Shown one piece after another: positions 1-13,300 of a stretch of DNA of 64,000 bases. The notes beneath the pieces were generated by a model. It saw nothing but the letters and a program-made list of their open reading frames with translations, ran no database searches and was not told the DNA's origin. Source of the DNA: Macrosoma leucophasiata (taxonomy: Eukaryota; Arthropoda; Insecta; Lepidoptera; Hedylidae); NCBI GenBank assembly GCA_036365455.1, contig JAWQUS010000019.1:11570001-11634000 (forward strand), written 5' to 3'. Position 1 is the first letter of the stretch. Each line of letters begins with the position of its first letter. The position numbers and the translations under genes are program-made.

Positions 1-349
1 GTGACCACCCTAAAAATATTAGGTACAAATGCGTATCTTTGTTTGTTACTCCACGCAAAAACTACTGAAGCGATTTTCATGCAATTTGACGCACACATAG
101 AGGGTAACTTGGATTAACACATAAGATAGTTTTTATCCCGAAAAATACCTGTGGGATGTCATGGGATTATTTGATGCATTTCCACAGGTTACGCGAAAAG
201 CGACCGACACGCGAGCGGAGCCGCTAGCAACAGCTAGTTTAGAATATTTGAATGAACTGCGAACGTCACGTTGCCGTGGACCACGGCTATTATTGCGTGG
301 TGGCTATTGTGGCTTAGGCCTCAGGAGTCGCAAGCACATTGAAATGTCT

Positions 350-600
350 TTTCTTTTTTTTTCTTTTTTTGTGTTATGAAAGTGGCAAACAAGCATACAG
401 TTCACATTGATGTTAAGTGATGACCGCAGCCTATAGACACCGACACAATGACCAGAGGTCAAAATGCAGATGCGTTGCCACTCCTGAGGCCTAAGGTAGG
501 CAGACTAGAGGCATAACGCCTCTGTGCCGGAAATTACAGGGCCGTACATTACCACTTGACCGGAACACGATAGTGCTGAACACTACCATTTAGCGGCATT
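350..600 (-). mobile_element. 280-bp A-tailed retroposon, copy 1
   Basis: Family consensus in its sense direction: CTGGTGGTAGAGCTCCAGTG...GGCACCACCGCATTACC, GTTCAGCACTATCGTGTTCC, CCTGTAATTTCCGGCACAG, CTGCAGTCATCACTTAAC, ending CTTCCATTACATAAAAA. The A tail at one end points to a LINE-mobilised SINE. This copy lacks the 5' 60 bp. Confidence 0.75.
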
Positions 601-639
601 ATTTTGTAGTCATTTGAAAATAACATATTTTGTACAGTA

Positions 640-1022
640 TTTTATTTTTAAAGAAAAATGGAAAGAAAAAATTGACTTCAGGCGAGACTCGAACTCGCGA
701 CCTACTGGGAATCTAGTCCAGCCGCTCTTCCAATTGAGCTACTGAAGCCCTGCCCGATTTGTCAAATCTTTCCTTCACATCTATTGCATTGCTTTATGGT
801 AGCAGCAGCGCCATCTATTACCAACTATGTTAGTTAGGCAACCGATATAATAGACTTTTCAGTTTATTGAATATCGTAAAGAAGTCGCTTTTACCCTTAA
901 TAATTGTTTTTTTTTTAATATTATTTCGCATTAACACATGCTTGTGAAATATATTTTATTTTTAAAGAAAAATGGAAAGAAAAAATTGACTTCAGGCGAC
1001 TTTTTTTTTCTTTCCATTTTTC
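640..1022 (-). mobile_element. tRNA-like 305-bp repeat, one unit plus start of the next
   Basis: Reverse complement carries CAGTAGCTCAATTGGAAGAG (A box) and GGTCGCGAGTTCGAGTCTCG (B box). Unit 1 covers about 640-906; the next begins at 923 and breaks at 1001, 315 bp after the same point. It lies directly upstream of helicase exon a (acceptor at 1093). Confidence 0.75.
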
Positions 1023-1093
1023 TAAATAAATATAAAAAAACAATATTTTGTACAGCCCTAGAAATGTATGGAACAGTATCATTTTCCTTTCAG

Positions 1094-1340
1094 GAAGAAA
1101 TACTCACAGCCCTGGATATGTTACAATCATACGCGGAACAAAACAACCAGTCGAACAAGCATCGAACCCACTTCCCCAGCGGCATAAAAGCCGCTGAAAT
1201 ATCAATAGTGGCGATGTACGGCAGCTTGCCGTACTACAAGCAGATAAAGGCGTTCCAGGCGGCCGATAGGAATGTACGGAAGGTCGTTCTGGCCACTAAT
1301 ATAGCGGAGACTAGTGTCACTATACCGGGGATTGCTTATG
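1094..1340 (+). CDS. DHX35: DHX35-like exon a: start of second RecA domain, motif V
   Basis: Acceptor TTTCCTTTCAG and donor GTGAGT. It opens with EEILTALDML, the part that follows the FLTGQ motif of the family, so that motif is probably at the end of the missing upstream exon. Motif V spans 1292-1333. It ends after one base of a codon. Confidence 0.9.
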
Positions 1341-4300
1341 GTGAGTAGTTTTGATAGAAATACGTCTTTAATGTAGGCCTCGGGTCGTGACGACCCCACC
1401 TAGCGGAAGAATTTTCTTCTACTGGAAGAGAATTCTTGCATTAGTGCAGTCAGTCTACCGAACAATGGCGGTCAAACCATTCCATTGGGCAGCAGCGTCT
1501 TGCGAGAAAACTACCACGCACGCATGTAACGCATCCGCATATTGACCTTGGTCTTCGTGTAAGTGTCTATAGATTATACAAAATTGTTTAGTTTCCATTT
1601 AATTTATTATGTGTTTTTTTATATTATTTCGCATTAACACATGCTTGTGAAATATATTTTATTTTAAAGAAAAATGGAAAGAAAAATTTGACTTCAGGCG
1701 AGACTCGAACTCGCGACCTACTGGGAATCTAGTCCAGCCGCTCTTCCAATTGAGCTACTGAAGTCCTGCCAACTGCAAAGTCTATTATATCGGTTGCCTA
1801 ACTAGCATAGTTGGCAATAGATGGTGCTGCTACTACCATAAAGCAATGCAATAAATGTGAAGGAAAGATTTGACAAATCGGGCAGGACTTCAGTAGCTCA
1901 ATTGGAAGAGCGGCTGGACTAGATTCCCAGTAGGTCGCGAGTTCGAGTCTCGCCTGAAGTCAAATTTTTCTTTCCATTTTTCTTTAAAAAAAATGTATAA
2001 TGTGTTTTTGATTATTATTAGTGGTTATTCACTCTAGGTTAGCTTGAAAAAAAATGACCATGTAAAAGTGCTCTCCAGGAGCTTAATTATATGTAATAAA
2101 TGAATAAACTGAATAGGCTGCAGTCATCATTTAACTTAAAAGAGTCCTTCAGGGCTGGCAGAGCGTTGGCAACTCCCCTGGTGTTGCAAATGTTCATAGG
2201 CGACGGTGACCACTTTCCATCAGGTGGCCCGTCTGCTTGTCTGTCAATCCATAGAGCGACAGACAACCGGCCGCGGTGGACCGGAGGGGAGTGGCCATAT
2301 GCAGGCTTTCCCATCTGTCAAAGTACAGGACCAAAAGGTCCTACGCCCAGATGTTTAAATGTGTGCGTGAAGTTGTTTATTGAATGACTATATGTACTAG
2401 TATTTTCTTAAGGTCAAGGTGTGAGTTTCGTAGTAACAGACGATTTTTGTAGTGTGAGTGTTTGTCGCACGTTATGCCCCCCCCCTCCCAAAAACGACAG
2501 ATTGTTTTGCATCGGTAATAAACGCTATGGCTACTATTCTCCGGTCCGCTGCGACCGGTGGCCGAGTTGCTCTATGCTCCATTTTTGGCAAAGAAGTATG
2601 TTTATACATTTTTTATATAAGCCTCAGTAGCTTAGTGGTAGCAGGCCATTGCTACTACGCTGGAGTGAGGTGAGTGGGGTGCCTACGTCCGCGAGCTCTG
2701 TCACTGGAGCTCCACCACCAGTAAATAGTTATAATCGTCAATAATTTGTTACGTTCGCAGTGATCGACTGCGGGTTCCACAAGCTGCCGTACTTCGAGCC
2801 GTCGCTGGGGGTGGAGTGTGTGTGCGTGGCGAGCGTGTCCCGGGACAGCGCCACACAACGGGCGGGGCGCTCGGGCAGGACCGGGCGGGGCCGGTGCTAC
2901 AGGTATCTATACTCACACCCCGGACACTCGGTTAAAATAAAAAAAGGGCTAAAAAGCTTAAAAAAATGGAAATAAAAATTAATGAAAATTGGGAAAAAAA
3001 ACAAATTTCAAATTCAAAGATTTATTGGCCAAAAATATGGTAAGTACATGTCAGGTCTTAGAAACTAAGCAATGGTTTCACATACTTTGCCTGTAAAAAT
3101 TAGCATGCAAATTCAGACTGACTGACAGACAGAAAGATATATAAAAAAAAAACGATAATAATCATTCTAAATATTATTGAGCGCTTATGTATTAAATAAT
3201 AATTCCATTAACAAAAAAGAAAGGAACTGGCCTCCTTCAGCGAATTACCCTGCATGCCAGCATCCCCTTCGTTCGATCACGCCCCCGACGCTGCGGGGGC
3301 AGATAGGCCCGGGGAACGGGGTACACTTTGACCCCCGAACAATCCCCCCCTTCTGTCGCGCTTCACGCGCGGAGGGAGGGATGATGTTTAGTTAGTTGGT
3401 TAAAATTCCATACAAACTAGAGATGCCACGAATTCGGCCATTATTCGGTAATCGGCCTGTTCGGACACTTTTTTAATATTCGGTATTCGGCCTGCGCACT
3501 GTTCGACCGAATAACGAATAATAAATCACGGAAATAGAATACAATATATTATTCAAGAATGCTGTATTTAAATCACAAATTACTATATTAATCCTGGGTC
3601 CGCCAGGTGGCGCAGCGAAGAAAACATTTCTTAACGTTGGTCCTGTATAAAGACATCGAAAAAAAAAATAGTTTAAGTGAAAATAACCATAACAAAAGTG
3701 ACTCAAACTGTGACAAATCGAACAAATACCGTGAGTGCATGTAATCCATAAAAACAGTACAAAAACCACTTCATAAACTTAATAAACTAAAAGTGATTGT
3801 GACACGACTAAAAACTATGCATAAGATCGTTAAAAATAACTAGTTTATAATAAAAACTAACTGTAAAATATAAAAAAAATCTCGCTCATAATAAAAATTC
3901 ATAACTCATAGTGCTAGTGAATAAAATCTAGAAAGTGTGGTAAAGTGAATAAAAATATCAAAACATACGTTGAATACCAAACGAACTCATTATAAACATC
4001 AAACTATGCATATTACCCTCTATTGTTGTGCATTTACTCACATATCTAAAGCAGTTGCTTAATTTCACCGCCAATGATAAGCACTCGCTGGACTAGTGGA
4101 AACACGCAAAGAAATATCCTTCGGTCGTCGCCAGATCCCGGTTCAAACCTTGACAAGTTTGCTATCAAATTATATTTTCAATTTCAATGTTATGTTTATT
4201 GGTTCTCAAGTAACGAAGAACAAAAATTATACTATAGAGGGCGCCACTAGTACATAGTTAAATTTATCAATAATTTAAAAACAACAGCGAATGGCGAACT

Positions 4301-7300
4301 CAAACAACGTGACTTTAAGAAGACATTGTCAGATGCAAAGATGTAATTCGCTAGACTCGTTTCACTCATCACTGTCAGAGGAATTATTAAACAAAAGATT
4401 TTAGATCTATCGACCAACTTGTTTTCCAACCAATTAGACGATATGAAAACAGAGATAAAGACACTACAAAATAATCTGAATAGTACACAAAACGAACTTG
4501 ACAATACAATACTAGAAAACATTGAACTCAATAAGAAAATTAAATTATTGAACCAGGAAATCGATGTTTTGAAACACTTATGTAAGAGCCCATTAACTTC
4601 TGTCCAAAGACATTTATCAGCAAGCAGTAAAAGAAGTGCTAGACGTCGATTGACAGTTTTAGAGAGAGTCCTTTATGTTTCCCTAAATCTAAAATATCAC
4701 ATGATCAGAAAGATTCCAAAAAAACGGATAACGAAATCTGCCAAAAACAGTTGAGTACAGATAAATCTAGTAACATATTGCCCGCTGAAAAAAGTGAAAA
4801 AGACTTACACACCAAGCTTGTCGCTAACCAGCAAAATTCATCAGAAATTGAACTAATTCATATGCAAAGCAAAAATCCAGTATCGTCAAATTTATCTGAA
4901 GAAACTCTAAGGATGGAAAAAACAGATCGTACACTTCCACCTAAAAATGAAAAAAGGGCTTTTATATTTGATGGACAATAATGCTCAGGATTTAGGAAAT
5001 ACCTCAACAAATCCCGTCTCCGCAATCCTTATTTAAAATATCAATTTATGTCTTTTACTAAACCTTACGCCACCACTGAAGAAATATTAAAGAGTGCATA
5101 TATTTTTGACATAAAGGAACATGATCGAATAATATTATTCATAGGTCAAAATGACGCAAATCCGTTTACGATTTCAGCAGAGTTATGTGCTTTCTTAAAA
5201 AATAGCAAATGTCACGTTCCGGTAATAAGAGTACAAAAAAATATACACTTAAATGAGAATAAACTAAATAGCATGTTAAAAACTATTTGTAAACAGTACA
5301 TTAAATGTACTTTTGTAAATTTTGACTATGAGAACCATCTATTCAATACATAATACGAGGCACTTCGTTTCAAAATAAATTCTATTTTGGATCGAATCGA
5401 CTACGAAGAGAAGATTTTAAGTTTCAAAACAGAAAGTGTTTACAGAGTGTATGCAGGTCGTAACAAATATAAAATCCATCCATCAAGGCAGATGAGATTC
5501 GATAAAAATCAAACTGTAAAAAATGCTTTAGTAGTTGTAATGAAAGATACTAGTACACAAACTGAGTTCGAAAATATATCAAATGTATCGCCAACACCGT
5601 GAACTAGCTTTTTTCGTAACTAAAAAAATGGAAAGAAAAATTTGGCTTCAGGCGAGGCTCGAACTCGCGACCTACTGGGAATCTAGTCCAGCCGCTCTTC
5701 CAATTGAGCTACTGAAGCCCTGCCCGATTTGTCAAATCTTTCCTTCACATCTATTGCATTGCTTTATGGTAGCAGTAGCGCCATCTATTACCAACCATGC
5801 TAGTTAGGCAACCGATATAATAGACTTTTCAGTTTATTGAATATCGTAAAGAAGCCGCTTTTACCCTTAATAATTGTTTTTTTTTTTTTTTTTTTTTATG
5901 ATTATTTTTATTTAATGATTGTTGTCTAAAAGTTATGCATCAAAATATAGCTGGTTTACTCAACAAAAGTCGGCTCTTAGAAATTCACCTAGCGGAACTA
6001 GCTGGAGAAAATGAAGAACCAGATATAATTTGTCTCTCTGAGTCCTTTATTGAAAAAGGTAATGAACAAATTATTAATCTATCGGGATTTGCACTGGCGT
6101 CGTCCTATTCTAGAACTGTAAAGCAAAAACGGGGAGGAGTATGTATCTTGACAAAACAGGGGATCCAATACAAACAGGTATCACTCTGTAAGGAGTACGC
6201 AGTCGATAAGCACTTTGAATGTTGTGCCATTGATTTAACAGCATTTATTATGTTAATATATGTTAGTGAAGCGCGCATGGCCCAGCGGCTGGTGTAGATC
6301 GTATACGATCTACTCGGTCCAGCACTACGGGCGCGGTCGGGTAGTATGATGGGTGACCGCTAGTGGCAAATTAAATGCGCGTTTCCGTGCTTCGAAGGGC
6401 ACGTTAAGCCGTCGGTCCCGGTTGCTATCGATGGATAGCAGTCGTTAAACCTTGTCGGAGGCCTAATGGGCGGTTTGAAAACATCCGACAGCGGGTTGGC
6501 CACTAACCCACCCACCTCCACCAATCCGCATTGGAGCAGCGTGGTGGAGTAAGCTCCAGGCCTCCCCCCAAAAAAAGGGAAGAGACTCGTGCCCAGCAGT
6601 GGGACGTATAATGGGTTGCCATTATTATTATTATATTATTAATATGTTAATAATATGCTTGTATCGGACACCTGATTCTGACTATAGCATATTTTTTGAT
6701 AAATTAGATACTTTGTTACATAGAGCAACCCACAAATATAACAAAAAAATAGTGTTAGTCGGTGACTTAAATATAAATACTCTCCAGAAAAAAAAAATGT
6801 CGACCTCTTAGTGGATCTTATTAGTAATTACACATAAATGAACCTACACGCCAACAAACTTGTATTGATCACATAATTAGCAGTTTTAAATCAGCAAAAG
6901 GAGAATTATTGCATTTGAACATCTCGGACCATAACACTGCTACTTATCATCCCAAATACAAAAATCAAATTTCATCATAATTTTATTTCTTTCTTTTTTA
7001 ATTAATAAATAAAAAATAAAATACGTTACACTCACAGCCCCACAGTAGGTATAAACCTGTGTCGTGGGTGCCGTTGTACACATACAACACGTACACAAAC
7101 ACCGAGACCCGAAACAAATATCTGTAGGCCATATAAATATTTGTCCCGGTGCGGGGATCGAACCCGCCACCCTCGAATCAAACGGTCGTCTCACACCGCT
7201 GGACTAAACGGATCGTCAAAATTGCTTAATGGGTTTAAAGATTTATTTATTAATACTCATAAAAAGACAATACAGTCCACTTGCAAATGAGTAATTTAGT

Positions 7301-10300
7301 TACTAAAATAATTACGTTAAATAGTATAATAGTATTATATAGTCGTTCAAAAAACGGTCGAAACAGTCTAGTCATAGATATTATCTAATATATATGTTGT
7401 TTTAATTTTCCTTTCAGGTTATACACAGAAGCGGAATACGATAAAATGCCCGTATCCGTCCCACCGGAGATGTGTCGAAGTGATCTATCTGCAGTCACAT
7501 TGCAGTTGAAGGCTTTGGGCATCCATAACTTGTTGAGGTGAGGTCTTTCTGAGATTTCTCATCTTGTATGTATGTATCTTCACGCCAGGTCCCAAGGGGT
7601 AGGCAGAGAGTGTAGAGCGCCAGATATCCCAGTCCTGACAAACCTCTCGTGCCTCGTCTACCTTCATCATTCTCTTCATCATTTTCTTCTTCTCTTCTTC
7701 CTTCATTTCTCATCTTGTGAAGATGAGAAATCTCGTTCTCGTCTCTCTCTCTCGATCTTGTCGATCGAAAATCGGAATCGAAAACATCGATGGATTAAAA
7801 CGTCGCTGTGCATACATCATCATCATCATCATATCAGCCATAAGACGTCCACTGCTGAACATAGGCCTCCCCCAATGACCTCCATGCCGACCGATCGGAA
7901 GCGACGTGCATCCAGCGGGTACCTGCAGCCTTGATCAGGTCGTCGGTCCATCTTGCAGGTGGACGTCCTACGCTGCGTTTGCCGACACGTGGTCTCCACT
8001 CGAGAACCTTTCTGCCCCAGCGGCTATCGGTTCTCCGAGCTATGTGCCCTGCCCATTGCCACTTCAACTTGGAAATCTGCTCGGCTATGTCAGCGACTTT
8101 CGTTCGCCTACGGATCTCCTCATTTCTGATTCGATCCAGTAGGGAAACGCCGAGCATAGCCCTTTCCATTGACGGCTGAGTGACTTCGAACTTTCGTAAA
8201 AGACCCGTAGTGAGAGACCACGTCTCGGCGCTGTAGGTCATTACCGGCAAAACGCACTGATTAAAGACTTTCGTTTCCAACCCCCGGACGTGGAATGGAA
8301 TTGTCGTCCGGGTCCGCGGCTGCGCCGCCCGGCTTAGGCCAGATTGATGGCGCGGACGTGTGGCCCCTCACAATAGAGAACCTATTTTTATTTAATTTAG
8401 AACAGGACCAAGTGTAAGCGGTACGCGGGGGTATAGCTGATGGAGTAAAAAAAAACGAAAAAAACCCACAGCCAGTTTCCCGTGTACCAGCATCCCTATA
8501 ATGATCACGCCCCCGACGTTTCGGGGGCAGATAGGCCGGGGGAATGAGGAAGCCTCGATGCCCGAACCATCCCCCCCCCCCCTCTGTTGCGCATCACGCG
8601 CGGAGGGAGGGATGATGATTAGTCAGTCAGACTTTCGTCTTCATTATTAAATGATGTTATATTACTAATTGATGTTTGTTTATTCCTCAGATTCACATTC
8701 CCCACTCCACCGCCAGCCAAATGTCTTCTAGCGGCCCTAGAGACTCTGTACGCGTTGCAAGCGGTAGACAAGGACGGCAACTTGACCGATGACGTCGGTC
8801 TCAAGATGGCGGAGTTGCCTCTAAAGCCTATGTGCGCTAAGATTTTGTGTAATACTGGTGAGTTAAATTCGTGTTTTGTACAACGTGTAACAGGGTTAAA
8901 TTTACAACCCGAAACTAGTTTGTTCAAAATCGATAACCTAATCGATTTTAGGCATTTTTAATATAGGTATTTTTTTTCATTGATGTTAAGTGATGACCGC
9001 AGCCTATAGACTCTTACACGAAGACCAAGGTCAAAATGCAGATGCGTTACCACTCCTGAGGCTTAAGGTATTAGGCCTCCGTGCCGGAAATTACAGGGCC
9101 GTGCATTACCACCTGACCGGAACACGATAGTGCTGAACACTACCATACACTACGCGGAAAGTACATTAGATAATGCGGTGGTGCTTACGCCCGCGAGCTC
9201 CGTCACTGAAGCTCTACCAAGATGACTGCAGCCTATAGACAGCTACGTAAAAACTACAGGTCAAAATGCAGATGCGTTACCACCCTTGAGACCTTAGTTG
9301 TTATGTCTCTGTGATATTTGAAACCGCTTGTCATTTTGGGTATTTGACATTCTGGACTGAAACGACGGGACCGTACATTACCATCTAACCGGAACACGAT
9401 AGTGCTGAACACTACCATATGGCGGCAGATAGAGGTAATGCAGTTCGAAAAAAAAACTTCATAATTGTTTTATTTAAGGGTTGAAAAAATAAGAGTCTAA
9501 AAAATTGCATTACCACTCTATGTGTACGGACCTCCCGTACACATAGTGTGGGGATGCAATTTTTTTTTCACGAGAATCCCATTGCGTTTTATGTCGTTGG
9601 ATACATGTTAACACTTTGTTCGAACCCCCCAGGGTGTATAATCTTAGTATAGCTTGTCTAAGCTGAAATGACGCGCCCCACTACTTAATTAGTTGCTTTC
9701 GATGTGTGAGAATAATGACACTTATTTGTATATGTTTTACGTCCATATTTGATATTTGCTCGTGTGCGATAATGCGATAGTGGGGCGCGTCATTTCAGCT
9801 TAGACGAGCTCTACTAATGCGATGGCAATCATGTCAACGTAAGGGCAAGTGAACGTTGCTAACACGTACCAACAGATGGCGCGCATATATGTTCCAATAA
9901 TGTTCAGAGTTCATTCATAATGTTGTCAGACGAGTTTTGGCGGGAACCTTGAAAGAGGCGTGTGGTGCTCTTATTTTATTTCATTTTCTTGGTGTATTTC
10001 TAAGTTATATTCAACAAAGTTGGTGGCATTTTGTTTGATATAGGTTCATTACAGTGCTCGTGTATAGTGAAATAGAATAACAGTGCGAAAACACGACCTG
10101 TCAGGTTGCCTCCAAAACTTCATTGTAAATATTCTGGTTAAGTAGTCATCGCTTTACTCGAATAACTTGATCGTAACTCACTTGACTGACATATTATACT
10201 TGATAACTTATATACTTAATACTTACATATTATACTTGATGACTATATTACACTAACTTTTACGCTGCTTAAATAAATACGAAATATCGTTTTACTTGAC

Positions 10301-13300
10301 ACTGGCAATATGCGTAATAGCGATGCCATAATAACAAAAAAAAATGTTGTCATACGTGGTACATACATGTCATGCTGCAATTTCGTCGTATGTAATCTAA
10401 ACTAATATTATAAAGAGGTAATATTTTTTTGTTTGTTTGTTTATAATGAATAGGCTCAATAACTGCTGGACCGATTTTAAAAATTCTTTCACTATTCGAA
10501 AGCTACATTATTCACGGGTAACATAGGCTATATTTTATTTTGAAATAAGTAGGGTTCCGTAAGATATTTGGGTTTTTCAGACACAAGGTGTAAAAAATCA
10601 CCCAGAAAAGTTACTTATTTTGCGTACGCTGCCTAAACTATAAAAGATATCGAGGAAGACTTTAGGCTATATCTATGTATAATCATCACGCTAAGACGAA
10701 TAGGAGAGGTTAGTAAACATTGCACCGCGCGATGCCGGGGCGGGCCGCTAGTATTGCATAAAAAGCGTGTTTTTTAAGCGTTTGCCGTGATTTTTCCATC
10801 GAGTTGAGATGTATGGAATACACGTCACAGATAGATATAAAGAGAGCGGCCTAAAATACTGTTTTCATAATGGAATAGCAGTGAATAGCTACGCACGGGC
10901 TATTGATCTTAGGTTGTAGTTCCAAAACGAGTCGCCAGACATGCCAGACGGCGTAAGTGAGCTGTTGCTTTCTTTGATATTGAAAATTGGTATCTATTTC
11001 AATATGTATTATAGTACTCTGCGGAACCCCCCTCCTGCCTCTGCAACGCATCGTAACGTTTAACAAGACCCCTCCCCCTACCCCTCCCTCCAAATTGCAT
11101 GACGTAACAGTTGAACGCCCCCTTTCTCACGAACTAGTGATGTGTTGCAGGTGAATACGGGTGTATCGATGAAGGGTTATCGATAGTTGCGATGTTACAC
11201 GTCGATGGCATATTCGTCAAACACTCGAGCGGCAAAGAAAATATAGCTGCTAGAATATCCAGGCGAAATAACTTTGAGGTATGAATAGCGTGAAGCGCGC
11301 ATGGCCCCGCGGCTGGTGTAGATCGTAAGCGATCTACTCGGTTCAGCGATACGGGCGCGGTCGGGTGTGTGATGGGTGACCGCTAGTAGCAAATTAAAAT
11401 GCGCGTTTCCGTGCTTCGGAGGGCACGTTAAGCCGTCGGTCCCGGTTGTTGTCGATAGATAGCAGTCGTTAAACCTTGTCGGAGGCCTTATGGACGAATC
11501 GGAAATATTCGACAGCGGGTTGGCCACTAACCCGTATCTCCACCAACCCGCATTGGAGCAGCGTGGTGGAGTAAGCTCCAGGCCTCCTCCCAAAAAAGGG
11601 AGAGACTCGTGCCCAGCAGTGGGACGTGTCAAGGGTCTTCATTTTTTTTATGTAATGGAAGTGGCAAACAATCATGCTGTTTACATTGATGTTAAGTGAT
11701 GACTGCAGCCTGTAAACACCCACACAAAAACCAAGGTCAAAATGCAGATGCGTTACCACTCATGAGGCCTAAGGTGTCATGCCTCTGTGCCGGAAATTAC
11801 AGGGTCGTACATTACCACCTGACCGGAACACGATAGATGCTGAACACTACCATTTAGCGGCAAGTACATTAGGTAATGCGGTGGTGCCTACGCCCGCGAG
11901 CTCCGGCACTGGAGCTCTACCACCAGTAAACCATTATTATTATTACTATAGTAAGTAATAATACTGTCCGAAAAACTATCTAAATATATAGATCTGAGAG
12001 ACGAAATAATTAGAATGTGGCGTTTGCATAAAGTTGACATAGTACCCATAGTTTTATCAACTACAGCTGTTATACCCAAACAACTACACCAGTCACTAAA
12101 ATCAATAGATCTACCACCTTACACATATATCCAGCTACAGAAAGCTGTAATTTTAAATACATGTAGATTAGTTAGAAAATTTTTAAATACATGACAACTT
12201 TTAAGGACATTTCTCCTAACGCTCACTTGGCCTAGGCCCGTGGGTGGTAGTAAACCCGATACTATTAAGTCGTGGCAAATTATGCATAACAACATAATGA
12301 TAATAATAATGGTTTACTGGCTTAGCTGGTGGTAGAGTTTATATTAACCATGTTTCAGGTTGCAGAAGGAGACATAATAATGTACTTGAACATTCTGGAT
12401 TCGTATTTGAAAATTAAATCGTCATTGGATGACAGAAAAGCGAAAAGAGCATGCAAAGACTGGTGTCATAAGATGTATCTCAATTACAGAGTTGTAGAAA
12501 AGGTGAGCGGGTTATTTTGTTAGACTACCAAAATACCAAAATAGCTAAAAATAGCGGTTTCTTTTTCATTTTTTTTTCGGAAAAACATGAGAGTAAGAAA
12601 TAAAAAAAAAGTTGCAAACAAGCATGCAGTTCACATTGATGTTAAGTGATGACAGCAGCCTATAGACACCCACATGAAGACCAAGGTCAAAATGCAGATG
12701 CGTTACCACTTCTGAGGCCTGAGGTGTTATGCATCTGTGCCGGAAATTACAGGGCCTTACGATAGTGTTGATCACTACCATTTAACGGAGAGTATATTAA
12801 GAAAGAAAGCAAAATACATTTACAATAATAGAAAACAAAACAGAGAAAATAAAAGATAGGAAACAAAAAAATAGAATTAACACAAATACAAAACAAAATT
12901 AATCAAATGTCCAAAAGTGTCCCCAATTTTTTTTTTATTTATTTGTCATGACCATAGATACAGAGTCTTTCAGTCGTATACATATTGAATTTCACATTTC
13001 TTTAAATTAATGAATATCCATATGGAAGATGAAGCGCGCATAGCCCAGCGGCTGGTGTAGATCTTAAGCGATCTGCTCGGTTAAGCACTACGGGCGCGGT
13101 CGGGTAGTGTGATGGGTGACCGCTAGTGGCAAATTAAATGCGCGTTTCCGTGCTTCGGAGGGCACGTTAAGCCGTCGGTCCCGGTTGCTATCGATGGATA
13201 GCAGTCGTTAAACCTTGTCGGAGGCCTTATGGGTGGTTTGAAAACATCCGACAGTGGGTTGGCCACTAACCCATCCACCTCCACCAATCTGCATTGGAGC

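Larger units (their letters stand above)
4291..7300 (+). pseudogene. LINE remnant (CR1/Jockey-like): ORF1 and endonuclease part of ORF2, with nested inserts
   Basis: ORF1: start at 4291 (MANSNNVTLRRHCQMQ), a frameshift near 4395, a coiled coil with heptads (4419-4575), then a segment at 5048-5353 with DRIILFIGQNDANP that looks like the esterase/SGNH-type domain found in some CR1-like ORF1s. ORF2 begins about 5935 with HQNIAGLLNKSRLLEIHL and EPDIICLSESF, an APE-type endonuclease. It resumes at 6645 (ICLYRTPDSDYSIFF, VGDLNIN) and reaches CIDHI...SDHN near 6870-6950. Three SINE insertions interrupt it (5610-5900, 6269-6640, 7020-7216). No reverse transcriptase follows, so the copy is truncated. 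Confidence 0.75.

Noticed and set aside
161..379. Open frame of 72 codons on the + strand
   Set aside because: It runs into the T-rich end of a retroposon, has no family features and no plausible splice context.
2100..2387. 95-codon frame
   Set aside because: Covered by an interspersed repeat with copies at 45.9 and 53.2 kb; the frame is incidental.
3473..3769. 98-codon hydrophobic frame on the - strand
   Set aside because: Composition follows AT-rich DNA; no signal or domain, and the region resembles repeat or LINE leader sequence.
11195..11759. Overlapping - strand frames of 145 and 96 codons
   Set aside because: They are antisense to helicase exon e and to the 5S-SINE, and recur in every SINE copy.
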